DNA of 48,055 nucleotides from Nitrospinaceae bacterium (lineage in GTDB: Bacteria; Nitrospinota; Nitrospinia; Nitrospinales; Nitrospinaceae): assembly GCA_029261395.1 (NCBI GenBank), contig JAJDBJ010000064.1:1-48055 (forward strand). The letters are read 5' to 3'. Below the pieces are notes generated by a model. The model saw only the letters and a program-made list of their open reading frames with translations. It searched no databases and was not told the DNA's origin. A program made the position numbers and the translations under genes. Numbering within the stretch: position 1 is the stretch's first letter; each line of letters starts with the position of its first letter. Below are positions 24,522 through 33,243 of the stretch, one piece after another.

Positions 24522-27140
24522 TTACTTCCAGCCTGATTCGGACAGTTGGATGGAAGGCTCCTCGCGGTTTGCGAGGAAAAGCCGTACCTGTTCGAGTCCC
24601 ACTCCGTAATTTTTGAGGGCGAAAGCCTCCGCTCCGGGGCCCTTGTACCTCTGCGAAAAAATTGAGATTCTCTGCGCGGTTCGCACCGCATAATTTTTTT
24701 GAAGATAGGCCACCTCTTCCGGTCCCACTCCCCTCGTGGGGGGAAACTGCCCCACTCGGTATTGCAGTAGATTCAAAAATGATTCATCGGTCTCCCGCTT
24801 CAAGGGCGGGACCAGTGTCGCCGGGGAATGCTCCAGTAAAGGGCGGTCATCCGTGATCACCGGGGCGCGGTCCATCAGCGGAGCCAACGATGCGCCATCC
24901 GCCAGGTAAAAATCCATCATATCCAGAAAATTGAAAATCCCGATTTGCTCCGCCATCTCCCTCACTTCAGCCTGCTTCATGGCATCCTCGAATCGTGATT
25001 TGTCGAGCACCTGCGGTTGGTCCGATCCCACCAGCAAAACGATACGCGTCAGATAACTGTTCCACACGCTGGTGTGGGGAAAAACCGATTGAAACGTTTT
25101 TACAATGGCCCGCGCGTCCTCCGGACCCACCAGGTGCAACGGAAGCCACTGCATCATCAATCCTCCCGAATTCAATCGCTGGCGGGACTGTTCGTAAAAT
25201 TCCTTGGAATAGAGATTGTTGACTCCCGCTTGCACCGGCGACATAGGTTCCAGCGTGATGACATCATATCTTTCGTCCGTCCAGCGGATGAACCCGCGCG
25301 CGTCCTGATAAGTCAGGTGCACGTTATCCCGGTTGATCGCGTCGTGATTCCATTGGGAAAACCAGTGCGCCATTGAAACGACGTTACGGTCGATTTCCAC
25401 CCCGTCGACGGTCACCCCCGGAAACCGTGCGACCGTGCCCAGCGTGTTGCCGGTACCGAAGCACATCACCAACGCCCGTTTCGGATCGGGATGCAGGATC
25501 ATCGGCACGAATCCCATCGCCTGCATGTAAGCGCTCCCGCCCACCGAGTTGGATACGGTTGCGGTGCTGAATCCATCGACGTATAACGTGCGTGCGCCGG
25601 ACCGCTGATCTTCCATCACACTCAGGGTTGAGAAGTTGCCTTCCTTGTAGTCGAGTAGTTTTAAGTTTTCAGATGCGGTGTTGATCTCCACCCGGGCCAG
25701 GTTGTTCTCCCCCAGTGTTTGTCTCGCCATCGATGGTGTGAACGCGGCATAACTGCCAAAGATCACCAGCCCACCGACAACCACCGCAACCGCCCATTGT
25801 CGGAGTTGATTGCCCCAGTGCCAGGCCAGCCCCGCCAGGCTCAATGTGATCAGCAGGGCGTATAGGATGAAGAGCGATTGTTGTATTCCCCACAAGGGCA
25901 GTAACAGAAACGGAGTGAGTAGAGTTCCCAGAATGCCGCCGATGGTGTTCACGGCGTAACTGTTGCCCAGCGTTCCGGTCACACTGCCAAACAAATTAAA
26001 ATGAATGTGATTGGCCAGCGGATACACCAGGCCAAATCCCAGTGTCGGCAAAATCATCAGCGCGAAAGCCGCCAGCGATCGTATCATCAGGGTACGTTCG
26101 GGAGTGTTCTCCAACGAGTAAAACAATTGGTCAGCTTTGAGTGTCCACTCCGTGAGGTTGTCAAAAACGGGAAACATCAGCAGGCAGAGCAGGCCGATGC
26201 TCAACTCCACCATCAGGAACTTGAGGACCCAGCGTGACCGTCCCAGTAGTTTTTCTGCGACCAGGCTTCCCAACGCGATGCCGAATAAAAATGTGGCGAG
26301 AATAATGGCAAAGGAATACAGCGAGCTCCCCAGGGGAAAGATCAACACGCGCGTCCACAGAATTTCACTCGCCAGCGCCACCAACCCGGAAAAACCGAAC
26401 ACGACGAGGAGAAGCAATCCCAGTCCGCGAGAAGGAACGTCCTCTTCTTCCGCCACCGGCTCCGGTCGGCGTGGCGAAGACGGCTCCTGGGCGTCGCCCG
26501 GTTTCCAGAACCAGCAGAGCACGAACACCAGGCCGTTCAGCACCACCGCGCTCAGGTTGGTCCACTGGATACCAAAGATGGCGGTTCCGATAAACTGAGT
26601 GTACACAACTCCCGCCACCGCGCCGAAGGTATTGAGCGCGTACAGAAACGACAGGTTGGAGAATATTTTCGAGCTTTGGGCACCGATGGACCAGCTACCG
26701 ATCACCGGCAGGGTGGCACCCATCAGGAACGTGGCGGGGAGCATCAACAATGCACTGAGACAAAATTCGATGAGGTGCCGGGGTATCCCTGATCCCGTGG
26801 CGAAATCGATCAGATGAGGATAGACGGCCGACAACCCGCCCAGCAACAGCGGGAACAGCAGGGCGTACAGGCCGATTCCGGCTTCCAGTATGCCGTACAG
26901 TCGGACAAGGCGAGTTTTCTCCCGGCCGGGCCTCTGCAGGTATTTTGAAATCCCCCACGCACCCAGTGCCAATCCCGCCATAAACGCACACAGCACGGCG
27001 CTGATGGCGTACAGGGTCCCACCGAACACCAGCCGCAACTGTTTGATCCAGATCAGCTCGTAGGTCAGGCTGGTCAGCCCGGAAAGGAACAGGCAAAAGT
27101 ACGGAATGAATTTGGCGGAGAATGGGCGGACGAATGGCAT
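24522..27140 (-). CDS. Fused MFS-like/spermidine synthase-like membrane protein
   Basis: 872 residues from ATG 27140; a TTG at 27197 would add 19 residues that do not look like a signal peptide. About a dozen membrane helices fill residues 8-470. A spermidine/spermine synthase-like methyltransferase-fold domain follows (about 480-730), with MCFGTGNTLG as the nucleotide-binding loop, VEIDRNVV, YQDARGFIR and DVITLEPMSP. The last motif has Glu-Pro where polyamine synthases usually keep a catalytic Asp, so aminopropyl transfer is doubtful. The C-terminal part (about 735-872) is soluble. No speD or polyamine gene is nearby. Confidence 0.85.
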   Translation of the reverse strand: MPFVRPFSAKFIPYFCLFLSGLTSLTYELIWIKQLRLVFGGTLYAISAVLCAFMAGLALGAWGISKYLQRPGREKTRLVRLYGILEAGIGLYALLFPLLLGGLSAVYPHLIDFATGSGIPRHLIEFCLSALLMLPATFLMGATLPVIGSWSIGAQSSKIFSNLSFLYALNTFGAVAGVVYTQFIGTAIFGIQWTNLSAVVLNGLVFVLCWFWKPGDAQEPSSPRRPEPVAEEEDVPSRGLGLLLLVVFGFSGLVALASEILWTRVLIFPLGSSLYSFAIILATFLFGIALGSLVAEKLLGRSRWVLKFLMVELSIGLLCLLMFPVFDNLTEWTLKADQLFYSLENTPERTLMIRSLAAFALMILPTLGFGLVYPLANHIHFNLFGSVTGTLGNSYAVNTIGGILGTLLTPFLLLPLWGIQQSLFILYALLITLSLAGLAWHWGNQLRQWAVAVVVGGLVIFGSYAAFTPSMARQTLGENNLARVEINTASENLKLLDYKEGNFSTLSVMEDQRSGARTLYVDGFSTATVSNSVGGSAYMQAMGFVPMILHPDPKRALVMCFGTGNTLGTVARFPGVTVDGVEIDRNVVSMAHWFSQWNHDAINRDNVHLTYQDARGFIRWTDERYDVITLEPMSPVQAGVNNLYSKEFYEQSRQRLNSGGLMMQWLPLHLVGPEDARAIVKTFQSVFPHTSVWNSYLTRIVLLVGSDQPQVLDKSRFEDAMKQAEVREMAEQIGIFNFLDMMDFYLADGASLAPLMDRAPVITDDRPLLEHSPATLVPPLKRETDESFLNLLQYRVGQFPPTRGVGPEEVAYLQKNYAVRTAQRISIFSQRYKGPGAEAFALKNYGVGLEQVRLFLANREEPSIQLSESGWK

Positions 27141-27295
27141 CGGGAAGAATCGGCAATAGGTTTCCGGGATTGTCACACATGCCGGAAGGGGAGTCAACTT
27201 GGCCCGGTTGCAACCGTTCTTAAACGGTGGTAGCCTTGCTGAATCAACGAACCCGTTACCAGTTGGAAGCAGGGTGTGTTAAACGAATTTCAGCT

Positions 27296-27700
27296 ATGAA
27301 ATTGATACAAAGAGTGATATCTTTCCTGCTTTTAATTTTAGGATTTGCCCTGCCGTCGGCCCTGTTCGCCGATCCCGGTGCGGCGCTGTTCAAGGAAAAG
27401 CACTGCGTCCTGTGCCATAATATCCACAATCCTGGAACGGTATTCGCTCCCGCGTGCCCCGGATTGCAGGGCGTGCGGCACCGGCATAGCAAGGCTTGGA
27501 TCCGCAAATGGTTGAAGAACCCCGCCGCCGTCTGGGCGGGAAACGATGCGGACGTGCAGGACATCAACGCCCGTTATTTCCGCTACCGGGGGAGTGCCCC
27601 CAAGCCGCGGGAAAGCTTCATGTCCACGATCATCGGCAAGAAAGTCGTGCTCACGGACGAAGAAATTGAAGCGCTAATCGACTATTTGTGGAAACTGTAA
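27296..27700 (+). CDS. Small class I cytochrome c
   Basis: 134 residues from ATG 27296, chosen because the longer frame from 27227 places the signal peptide internally. The signal peptide ends near residue 25 (ALFA). A single c-type haem site is CVLCH (37-41), and the likely distal methionine is in SFMSTIIG in the second half. The C-terminal helix LTDEEIEALIDYLWKL is typical of small soluble cytochromes c. It is a periplasmic electron carrier; the partner is not shown by context. The gene is divergent from the spermidine-synthase-like gene, 58 bases upstream in the same spacer. Confidence 0.88.
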   Translation: MKLIQRVISFLLLILGFALPSALFADPGAALFKEKHCVLCHNIHNPGTVFAPACPGLQGVRHRHSKAWIRKWLKNPAAVWAGNDADVQDINARYFRYRGSAPKPRESFMSTIIGKKVVLTDEEIEALIDYLWKL

Positions 27701-27757
27701 GGAATCACCGGCGGGAATCACGCCGTTTCTATTCTTTTATATATTGGAGTTATTCGC

Positions 27758-28804
27758 ATGTTTAAACCATCAGGCTGGATTTTTGGAATCGTTTTACTGA
27801 TCAATTTGATCTTGAGCGCACCCGTTGGGGCGGTGGAACCCGTGGACGGGCAGGATCTCACCGAGGGCATGAATATTCCCGGAGTGGTGGCCAAGGTCAA
27901 CGGTGTCGAATTGCGCTCCGATTACATTCGGTTCCGGGTGAACCTGGATCTGCGCCGCATCGGCCAAAATCTGGACGCCAAGCAGAAATCCAAACTGGCG
28001 GGAGCCATCATCGATAAGGAAATTGTGCGGGAGCTCATGTATCAGGAAGGCCAGGCCAAGGGAAGCGGAGTGGCTCCGGAAACGGTTGAAAAGGAATTGC
28101 AGGCATTCAAAAAATCCTATGAGTCGGAAGAAAAATTCCAGGAGATCCTGAAAATGCGCGGACTCACCGAAGATGAATTAAAAAAAGGCATCGAAGTCGA
28201 TCTCATCGCCAAGAATCTGCTCGATGACCGGGTCAAGGGCAAGGTTCACGTCACCGATACCCAGGTCAAAAAGTTTTACGATGACAAGAAGGAAAGTTTC
28301 AAACGACCCGAGTCCTTTCGCGCGCGCCATATCTTTGTTGCTCATATTCCCTATGATGTTGTGAAGAGCACTCCGCAGGAGGAGTTGAAAGAAAAAGCCA
28401 GTGAGTATCGCGCCACCGCCAAAAAGAAAATCGAAGAAGTATTCGCCAAGGTCAAGTCCGGGGGGAATTTCGAAGAGCTGGCCAAGCAGTACTCGGACGA
28501 TAAAGGAAGCGCGGAAAAGGGCGGCGACCTCGACTTCATGTACAAAGGCGTGTTCGACCCTCAGTTCGACAAGGCCGTGGCCGGTTTGAAAATCGGCGAG
28601 ACCAGCGACATCGTGGAGACCGAGTTCGGCTACCACATCATCCGGCTCATGGAAACCAAGCCGTCGGATTACGCGCCTTTCAAGGATGTCGAGGAATCCA
28701 TTCAAAAACACCTGTTTATGACCGAAGCCCAGAAACTGGTCGGACGTTATATCGAAGGTCTCCGGAAAAAAGCCGATATCATCGTGTATTACCGCGGTCA
28801 GTAA
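27758..28804 (+). CDS. Exported parvulin-type peptidyl-prolyl isomerase (SurA/PpiC-like)
   Basis: 348 residues. A signal peptide (ending near residue 25, APVGA) precedes a SurA-N-like helical chaperone region (about 40-175) that begins VVAKVNGVELRSDYIRFRV. A parvulin domain follows (about 180-310): RARHIFVAHI, then FEELAKQYSDDKGSAEKGGDLDF and ETEFGYHIIRLMET. A long insertion lies after the first parvulin strand (EELKEKASEYRATAKKKIEE). It probably acts in periplasmic folding of outer-membrane proteins, and could help fold the TpsB barrel among others (inference). GGAG lies about 10 bases before the ATG. Confidence 0.92.
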   Translation: MFKPSGWIFGIVLLINLILSAPVGAVEPVDGQDLTEGMNIPGVVAKVNGVELRSDYIRFRVNLDLRRIGQNLDAKQKSKLAGAIIDKEIVRELMYQEGQAKGSGVAPETVEKELQAFKKSYESEEKFQEILKMRGLTEDELKKGIEVDLIAKNLLDDRVKGKVHVTDTQVKKFYDDKKESFKRPESFRARHIFVAHIPYDVVKSTPQEELKEKASEYRATAKKKIEEVFAKVKSGGNFEELAKQYSDDKGSAEKGGDLDFMYKGVFDPQFDKAVAGLKIGETSDIVETEFGYHIIRLMETKPSDYAPFKDVEESIQKHLFMTEAQKLVGRYIEGLRKKADIIVYYRGQ

Positions 28805-28850
28805 GTCCGCCCGATCTCCTCTGTGATACAATAACCACTTCCAGAAAAAG

Positions 28851-28877
28851 CCGGTCGGTCCTCATGGACCGTGCCGG
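28851..28877. terminator. Hairpin between the parvulin and DUF3386 genes
   Basis: CGGTCC (28856-28861) pairs with GGACCG (28866-28871) around a TCAT loop, and the outer CCGG (28851-28854) with CCGG (28874-28877). A short TTATT follows. It is probably a weak terminator after the parvulin gene. Confidence 0.4.
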
Positions 28878-28929
28878 TTATTGGACTCTAACCTACGAAT
28901 AACTTTTCATATAGCAAGGAGCTCGTTTT

Positions 28930-29607
28930 ATGGCCACCTATACCAAGGAACAGGATGTCGCTACCACGCAGGAGGACGATCCGAAAGCACGTGAAGCCCT
29001 GAAGGAAGTGTTCGGCAATACCGCACGATGGGATGCCGACTTCAAAGGATTCACCGCCGATATCAATGTGAACATCAACGGCAAGGAAGAAAACGGGACC
29101 GTCACCGTCAAAGGCCCGAAGGAAATCGAACTGTCGATTCAGGACGAAAAGGCGAAGGAGTTTGCGTCGGAGAATCTGGGATCAATCGCCATGCATCGCG
29201 GACCCCGCTCGTTCGACGAATCCGACGGCAAATACAAATTGACGTTCGGCGACGAAGGCACGCATCCCCTGGGACGTAGCGTCGTCATGGGCGGCGACGG
29301 TATGGGCTCGTTCTACCGCGTGAAAGACGGGCGCATCCAGCAGATCAACCGCAAAACGCCGCGCTTTTCGTTTTCTATTAATATTGAAGAAAGCGTGAAG
29401 AACGCCGAGGACAAGTTTCTGACCAAAAAGTATTCGGTATTCTATTTCAATCCGGAAAACCAGGGACTGAAAAACGTCGAAAGCTACACCGATCTCTACA
29501 CGCGCGTCGACGGGTATGACCTACCCGAACATCGCCGCATCATCGACTGTCAGGAAGGCACCTGCGTGGTCAGCTCCATGACTCTCAGCAATCACAAAAT
29601 GCTTTAA
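28930..29607 (+). CDS. DUF3386-family protein
   Basis: 225 residues with AAGGAG 8 bases before ATG. The pattern ARWDADFKGFTADINVNING and then VKGPKEIEL matches the DUF3386 family, mainly known to me from cyanobacteria and plastid-bearing plants. There is no signal peptide or membrane segment. The repeated beta-strand layout suggests a lipocalin- or barrel-like binding fold (inference). It ends with a pair of cysteines in IDCQEGTCVVSS and is followed by a strong terminator. The function is unknown and no operon partner is visible. Confidence 0.75.
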   Translation: MATYTKEQDVATTQEDDPKAREALKEVFGNTARWDADFKGFTADINVNINGKEENGTVTVKGPKEIELSIQDEKAKEFASENLGSIAMHRGPRSFDESDGKYKLTFGDEGTHPLGRSVVMGGDGMGSFYRVKDGRIQQINRKTPRFSFSINIEESVKNAEDKFLTKKYSVFYFNPENQGLKNVESYTDLYTRVDGYDLPEHRRIIDCQEGTCVVSSMTLSNHKML

Positions 29608-29627
29608 ATATTTATCTGTTTAAATAG

Positions 29628-29660
29628 AAACCCCGCTCTGGCAACAGGGCGGGGTTTTTT
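29628..29660 (+). terminator. Strong intrinsic terminator after the DUF3386 gene
   Basis: AAACCCCGC (29628-29636) pairs with GCGGGGTTT (29649-29657), with further pairing toward the loop, and the T-run continues to 29660. The upstream A residues make it usable on both strands. It overlaps the stop region of the convergent pyrophosphorylase gene. Confidence 0.9.
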
Positions 29661-30657
29661 ATTGTGCCAGAGTTTTTTTGTCGAGGATTTGTTTGTCTTT
29701 CACAGTTACACCGTTTCCCAAAATGGATTGGTTGGCGTAACTGTTCTTTCCTAAAGTCACACCTTGCCAGCAGATGGAGTGTTCGATGACGGCGTGGTTG
29801 CCGATGGTGCAGTTGTCTCCCAGCACGGCGTAGGGGCCGATGGTGGCGGTGTCGGCGATCTTGCAGTTCTTTCCGACCAATACCGGTTGCGTGAGGTGTC
29901 CGTTCGACGGATTGTTGTTCTCGATGGGAGGTCCGCCTTCCATACGCTCGTCCAGCAAATCCTTGTGCACGTCGAGGTAACTTTGAATCGTGCCGACGTC
30001 TTTCCAGTAACCGTGGTGCCAGTACGCGAACATCGGCAGTGCATCCGCCAGCATGCCGGGGAATACATCTGTCGTTGTGCCAAAAAATTTGTTTTCCGGG
30101 ATGCGGTCGAAGATTTCTGGTTCCATCACCTGAATGCCGGTGAACAATATTCGTGTAGTGTCGTCCGGCTTGTTCTTGGAAGACGTGCCGACCATGTGCA
30201 CGATGCGGTCGTCGGCGTCCACTTCAATTGGATCACACTGCTCGGGCGAGTCGCCCTGGCGCACCACCAGTGTCAACGCCGAGCCTTTGGCTTTGTGAAA
30301 TGCAATCACCTTGCTGAGGTCGCAATCGGTCACCACGTCGCTGTTGATCACCAGAAACGCTTCGCCGTTCAGAAATTCCTGTGCTTTCTTGATGCCGCCC
30401 GCCGTGCCGAGGATTTCCGGTTCGTGCGACCAGTGCAGGTTCACGCCGAAATCTTTGCCATCACCAAAATGATTTTTGATGATCTCCGGCAGGTGGTGCA
30501 GGTTGACGGTGATGTCGTGGATGCCGTGCGTGCGGAGCAGGTGAATCGTGTGTTCCAGGATGGGCCGGTTTAGGATCGGCACCATTGGTTTCGGAACGGT
30601 GTCGGTGAGGGGTTTGAGTCGCGTGCCGAATCCCGCCGCCAGGATCATCGCTTTCAA
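29659..30657 (-). CDS. NDP-sugar pyrophosphorylase with left-handed beta-helix tail
   Basis: Sugar-1-phosphate nucleotidyltransferase. TTG 30657 gives the classic start MKAMILAAGFGTRLKPLTD and has AAAGG 7 bases upstream, better than starts at 30684 or 30648. The N-terminal Rossmann-like domain has the nucleotide loop GFGTRLKP and PKPM (about residues 9-25). The C-terminal part (about 245-332) has hexapeptide repeats such as ATIGPYAVLGDNCTIGNHA, as in mannose-1-phosphate guanylyltransferases. The exact sugar and base cannot be told. It probably supplies activated sugar for LPS or capsule. The upstream gap carries a dispersed repeat. Confidence 0.88.
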   Translation of the reverse strand: MKAMILAAGFGTRLKPLTDTVPKPMVPILNRPILEHTIHLLRTHGIHDITVNLHHLPEIIKNHFGDGKDFGVNLHWSHEPEILGTAGGIKKAQEFLNGEAFLVINSDVVTDCDLSKVIAFHKAKGSALTLVVRQGDSPEQCDPIEVDADDRIVHMVGTSSKNKPDDTTRILFTGIQVMEPEIFDRIPENKFFGTTTDVFPGMLADALPMFAYWHHGYWKDVGTIQSYLDVHKDLLDERMEGGPPIENNNPSNGHLTQPVLVGKNCKIADTATIGPYAVLGDNCTIGNHAVIEHSICWQGVTLGKNSYANQSILGNGVTVKDKQILDKKTLAQ

Positions 30658-30741
30658 GAGGTGACCTTTGCAAAACTGGACCATCCATCAGTTAATTTGG
30701 CATGAAAGAGATAATAAAAATTTCTCTGGGTTTTTCGTGCT

Positions 30742-30873
30742 CCCCTCCTTACCAAGGAGGGGATACAGGGGAGGTTGTGATAACCCACTTCCTTGGTTTT
30801 TATGAAGCAATCCAAATTACCGACCGGTTTAAAAAAATAACACCACCTCAGTCCTCCCCTTGGTAAGGGGAGG
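30742..30873. repeat. Dispersed palindromic repeat, family A, copy 1 (interrupted)
   Basis: Two 9-bp-stem palindromes, CCCCTCCTT/AAGGAGGGG (30742-30762) and CCTCCCCTT/AAGGGGAGG (30853-30873), bound the element. Compared with the compact copy at 38667-38742 the middle is about 55 bases longer and unlike it, so this copy looks interrupted. Confidence 0.85.
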
Positions 30874-30916
30874 AGAAATACCGTCAAATTCAGATACCTT
30901 TGTGCACAGGCCATTT

Positions 30917-31957
30917 TCATGACTGTGCCGCGAGTTGTTTCAGGCTTTCGGTGTAGGGCGGCTTGGCGATGCCGTGTTCGGTGATGATGGCGGTCACCAG
31001 TTCGTTGGGGGTGATGTCGAACGCCGGATGCCCCACTTCGATATTCTCCGGGGCGATGCGTTTGTTGTTGAACGATACCACTTCCTCGGGGCTTCGTTCT
31101 TCGATCGGGATATCGTCACCCGACGACAGCGACAGGTCGAGCGTCGATACCGGCGCCGCCACGTAGAACGGGATGTTGTGTTTCTGTGCCAGCACCGCCA
31201 CCATGTAGGTGCCGATCTTGTTGGCGACGTCGCCGTTGCCCGCGATGCGGTCGGCTCCTACTACGACAGCATCGACTTCGCCCTTGCGCATGAAGAATCC
31301 ACACATGTTGTCGGTGATGAGTTTGACTGGAATATTTTCTTCCTTCAGTTCCCAGGCGGTCAGGCGCGCTCCTTGTAAAAAGGGTCGGGTTTCGTTGGCT
31401 AATACGCGGATATCTTTCCCCGCGTTGACCGCCGCGCGGATGACTCCCAGCGCCGTACCGAATCCGGCGGTAGCCAGTGCTCCGGCGTTGCAGTGGGTGA
31501 GTACCGTCTGGCCGCTGGCGATCAGGGTCTGGCCGTGACTGCCCATCGCTTCATTAGCGGCAATATCCTCCGCGCAAATGTTCAGGGCTTCGTGTTTCAG
31601 GCGCATTTTGATATCGGATACGCTCTTGTCTTTATTTTCCCGTGTGATGCGTTGCATGCGGTCGATGGCCCACGCCAGGTTGACAGCTGTGGGCCGCGAT
31701 TTTCCCAGCGCGATGCATTGGGTTTCCAGTTCCTCGTAAAACGTGTCGAAGTCCGGCGCGTCGATGGCGTCCGCCGCCAGACTGATGCCCATCGCCGCCG
31801 CCACGCCGATGGCCGGTGCGCCGCGAATGATCATGGTCTTGATGGCATGGCCGACGTCCTCGACCGTTTTGCAGTCGACGAACACTTTTTCATTGGGCAG
31901 GCGGGTCTGGTCGATCATTCGTACCACGCCGTCGATGTACTCAATTGTTTTAACCAT
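30917..31957 (-). CDS. mtnA: S-methyl-5-thioribose-1-phosphate isomerase
   Basis: Converts methylthioribose-1-phosphate to methylthioribulose-1-phosphate in the methionine salvage pathway. The 346-residue length is standard. The catalytic cysteine is C156 in LTHCNAGALAT and the catalytic aspartate D236 in VVVGADRIAGNGD; RGAPAIG at 45-51 is the N-terminal substrate motif. It is the last gene of a minus-strand run after yggT, divIVA and DUF167, 11 bases downstream of the last. The nucleosidase-like gene at 36581 may feed the same pathway; other salvage genes are not in the window. Confidence 0.95.
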   Translation of the reverse strand: MVKTIEYIDGVVRMIDQTRLPNEKVFVDCKTVEDVGHAIKTMIIRGAPAIGVAAAMGISLAADAIDAPDFDTFYEELETQCIALGKSRPTAVNLAWAIDRMQRITRENKDKSVSDIKMRLKHEALNICAEDIAANEAMGSHGQTLIASGQTVLTHCNAGALATAGFGTALGVIRAAVNAGKDIRVLANETRPFLQGARLTAWELKEENIPVKLITDNMCGFFMRKGEVDAVVVGADRIAGNGDVANKIGTYMVAVLAQKHNIPFYVAAPVSTLDLSLSSGDDIPIEERSPEEVVSFNNKRIAPENIEVGHPAFDITPNELVTAIITEHGIAKPPYTESLKQLAAQS

Positions 31958-31968
31958 GGTTTACTTTC

Positions 31969-32277
31969 TCAATGCGTCTCTTCAATCAGGGGCGCGAGTG
32001 TATTTTTAAAAGTTTCGGGGTCCATTCCCTCGAACTGGATGATTTTGTTCCGGCTGGTTTCGCCCTTGACGATGGCAATGCGCGAAGGGCTGATGCCGAA
32101 CGCCTTCGCCAGAAATTTGATGCAGGCCTGGTTGGCCGCGCCGTCCACTGGCGGTGAAGTCAATTTAATTTTCAGGCAATGGTTGTGGATTCCGAGAATC
32201 TGGTTGCGCGACGCCCGCGGTTGAATCGCCGCTGAAAACTGGATGCCTGTCTTGTTGGATTTGATTTCAAGGGTCAT
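31969..32277 (-). CDS. DUF167 (YggU-family) protein
   Basis: 102 residues, matching the small YggU/DUF167 family: IQPRASRNQILGIHNHCLKIKLTSPPVDGAAN is recognisable, especially SPPVDGAANQACIKFLA. The function is unknown. In many bacteria DUF167 genes neighbour yggT, as here, with divIVA between. There is a 61-base gap from divIVA, so the gene is probably co-transcribed. Confidence 0.9.
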   Translation of the reverse strand: MTLEIKSNKTGIQFSAAIQPRASRNQILGIHNHCLKIKLTSPPVDGAANQACIKFLAKAFGISPSRIAIVKGETSRNKIIQFEGMDPETFKNTLAPLIEETH

Positions 32278-32338
32278 GGATCCGACCGGGCGGCAAACCG
32301 CCGCAGGTAAATTAAGAACCTTTAAATTGCGTTTTGTC

Positions 32339-32764
32339 CTATTTGTTTCGCGCGTTGGCGAAGGACTTGGTGGCGGCCTTGAGGTTGTCGATCAAATGCT
32401 GTCTCTCTGCTTTCAGGCGGCTGATGTCCGTTTGGAGATGGTTCACTTCGGCTTCCACTTTCTGCCGGTGCCGATCCGCCTCGTTACGCGCCTGATTCAC
32501 AAACTTACGCGCTTTTTCCTGAAGAGATGTGCGGAAGCTTTCAAAGCTGGGTGGCTGGTTCTTCCCGGAAGTCAGTGCCTCATCCAACTCCCGAACCTGT
32601 CGGTCCTTCACGTTCAATTCTTCCCGCAAACGCGCGAGATCCCGCTTCATTTCCTTGAAATCCTTCGCCACAATTTTGAGAAAGTCATGGACTTCCTCCT
32701 TGCTGTAGCCACTCAGGGATTTTTTAAAGGTTTGCGCCAGAATTTTGTCGTGATCAAGTCTCAT
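32339..32764 (-). CDS. DivIVA-domain protein
   Basis: 141 residues. The N-terminus begins with the DivIVA membrane-curvature and polar-targeting region (DHDKILAQTFKKSLSGYSKEEVHDFLKIV). Two coiled-coil segments follow (about 38-62 and 85-135). This small version is common in a yggT-divIVA-DUF167 neighbourhood in Gram-negative lineages outside the enterics. Likely a cell-pole or division-site scaffold; the partner is unknown. It starts 3 bases after the yggT stop. Confidence 0.88.
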   Translation of the reverse strand: MRLDHDKILAQTFKKSLSGYSKEEVHDFLKIVAKDFKEMKRDLARLREELNVKDRQVRELDEALTSGKNQPPSFESFRTSLQEKARKFVNQARNEADRHRQKVEAEVNHLQTDISRLKAERQHLIDNLKAATKSFANARNK

Positions 32765-32767
32765 GGG

Positions 32768-33070
32768 TCACCGTAGGGATGCGGCAGTGTGTTCGAGAGA
32801 GCCTACCAGAAAAATTTGAAGAAAATAAATTGCCAATATGATGAGGATGGGGGACAAGTCGATACCTATCCCGTGCATCGGAATTGCTTTTCGGACGCGG
32901 TACAAGACCGGCTCGGTGATGCGGTTTAAAAACTGCACGATCGGGTTGTAGGGATCGGGGTTCACCCAGGACAAAATCGCACGGGCAATAATAATATACA
33001 TGTAAAGGTTGAGTGCGATGCTTAGCACTTGGGCAAGAGCATGTAAAAATAACGATATATAACCGGACAC
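32768..33070 (-). CDS. YggT-family membrane protein
   Basis: 100 residues from a GTG start with AGGAAG upstream. Two hydrophobic segments (about 5-33 and 70-92) flank the family's central motif, ARAILSWVNPDPYNPIVQFL, followed by RITEPVLYRVRK. YggT proteins are small membrane proteins of uncertain role, reported in some bacteria in cell-shape or osmotic settings. It is the first gene of the yggT-divIVA-DUF167-mtnA operon and has a good promoter candidate 83-111 bases upstream. Confidence 0.92.
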   Translation of the reverse strand: MSGYISLFLHALAQVLSIALNLYMYIIIARAILSWVNPDPYNPIVQFLNRITEPVLYRVRKAIPMHGIGIDLSPILIILAIYFLQIFLVGSLEHTAASLR

Positions 33071-33152
33071 GCTGGGCTTCCTATCGGTCTGAGTCGACCA
33101 TAAATATTTAAAACTAAAAGAGTTTTTCCGCTTCGGGCAATGCTACTGAATT

Positions 33153-33181
33153 AAAATATCGAAAAAGCCCGGTCTTGTCAA
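33153..33181 (-). promoter_or_regulatory. Candidate sigma-70 promoter of the yggT operon
   Basis: On the minus strand a perfect TTGACA (33181-33176) is followed after 17 bases by TATTTT (33158-33153). It lies about 83 bases upstream of the yggT GTG. The 385-base gap 33071-33455 also holds a short palindrome and a family B repeat; no gene is seen in it. Confidence 0.55.
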
Positions 33182-33220
33182 TGAGACCTTTAAGTAAGTG
33201 ACTTAATTGATATTGTAGTT

Positions 33221-33236
33221 GCCTCATTTATGAGGC
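33221..33236. repeat. Short palindrome related to the sufB-sufC hairpin
   Basis: GCCTCAT (33221-33227) pairs with ATGAGGC (33230-33236). Together with the preceding TAGTT and following CG it matches the hairpin at 4176-4191 except for a compensated C-G to T-A pair and one loop base. No T-run follows here. Confidence 0.6.
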
Positions 33237-33243
33237 GGGGTTC

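Noticed and set aside
30654-30920. 88-codon minus-strand frame through the family A repeat
   Set aside because: Its residues come from the palindromic repeat (PPY/GG-type translations) and non-coding flanks.
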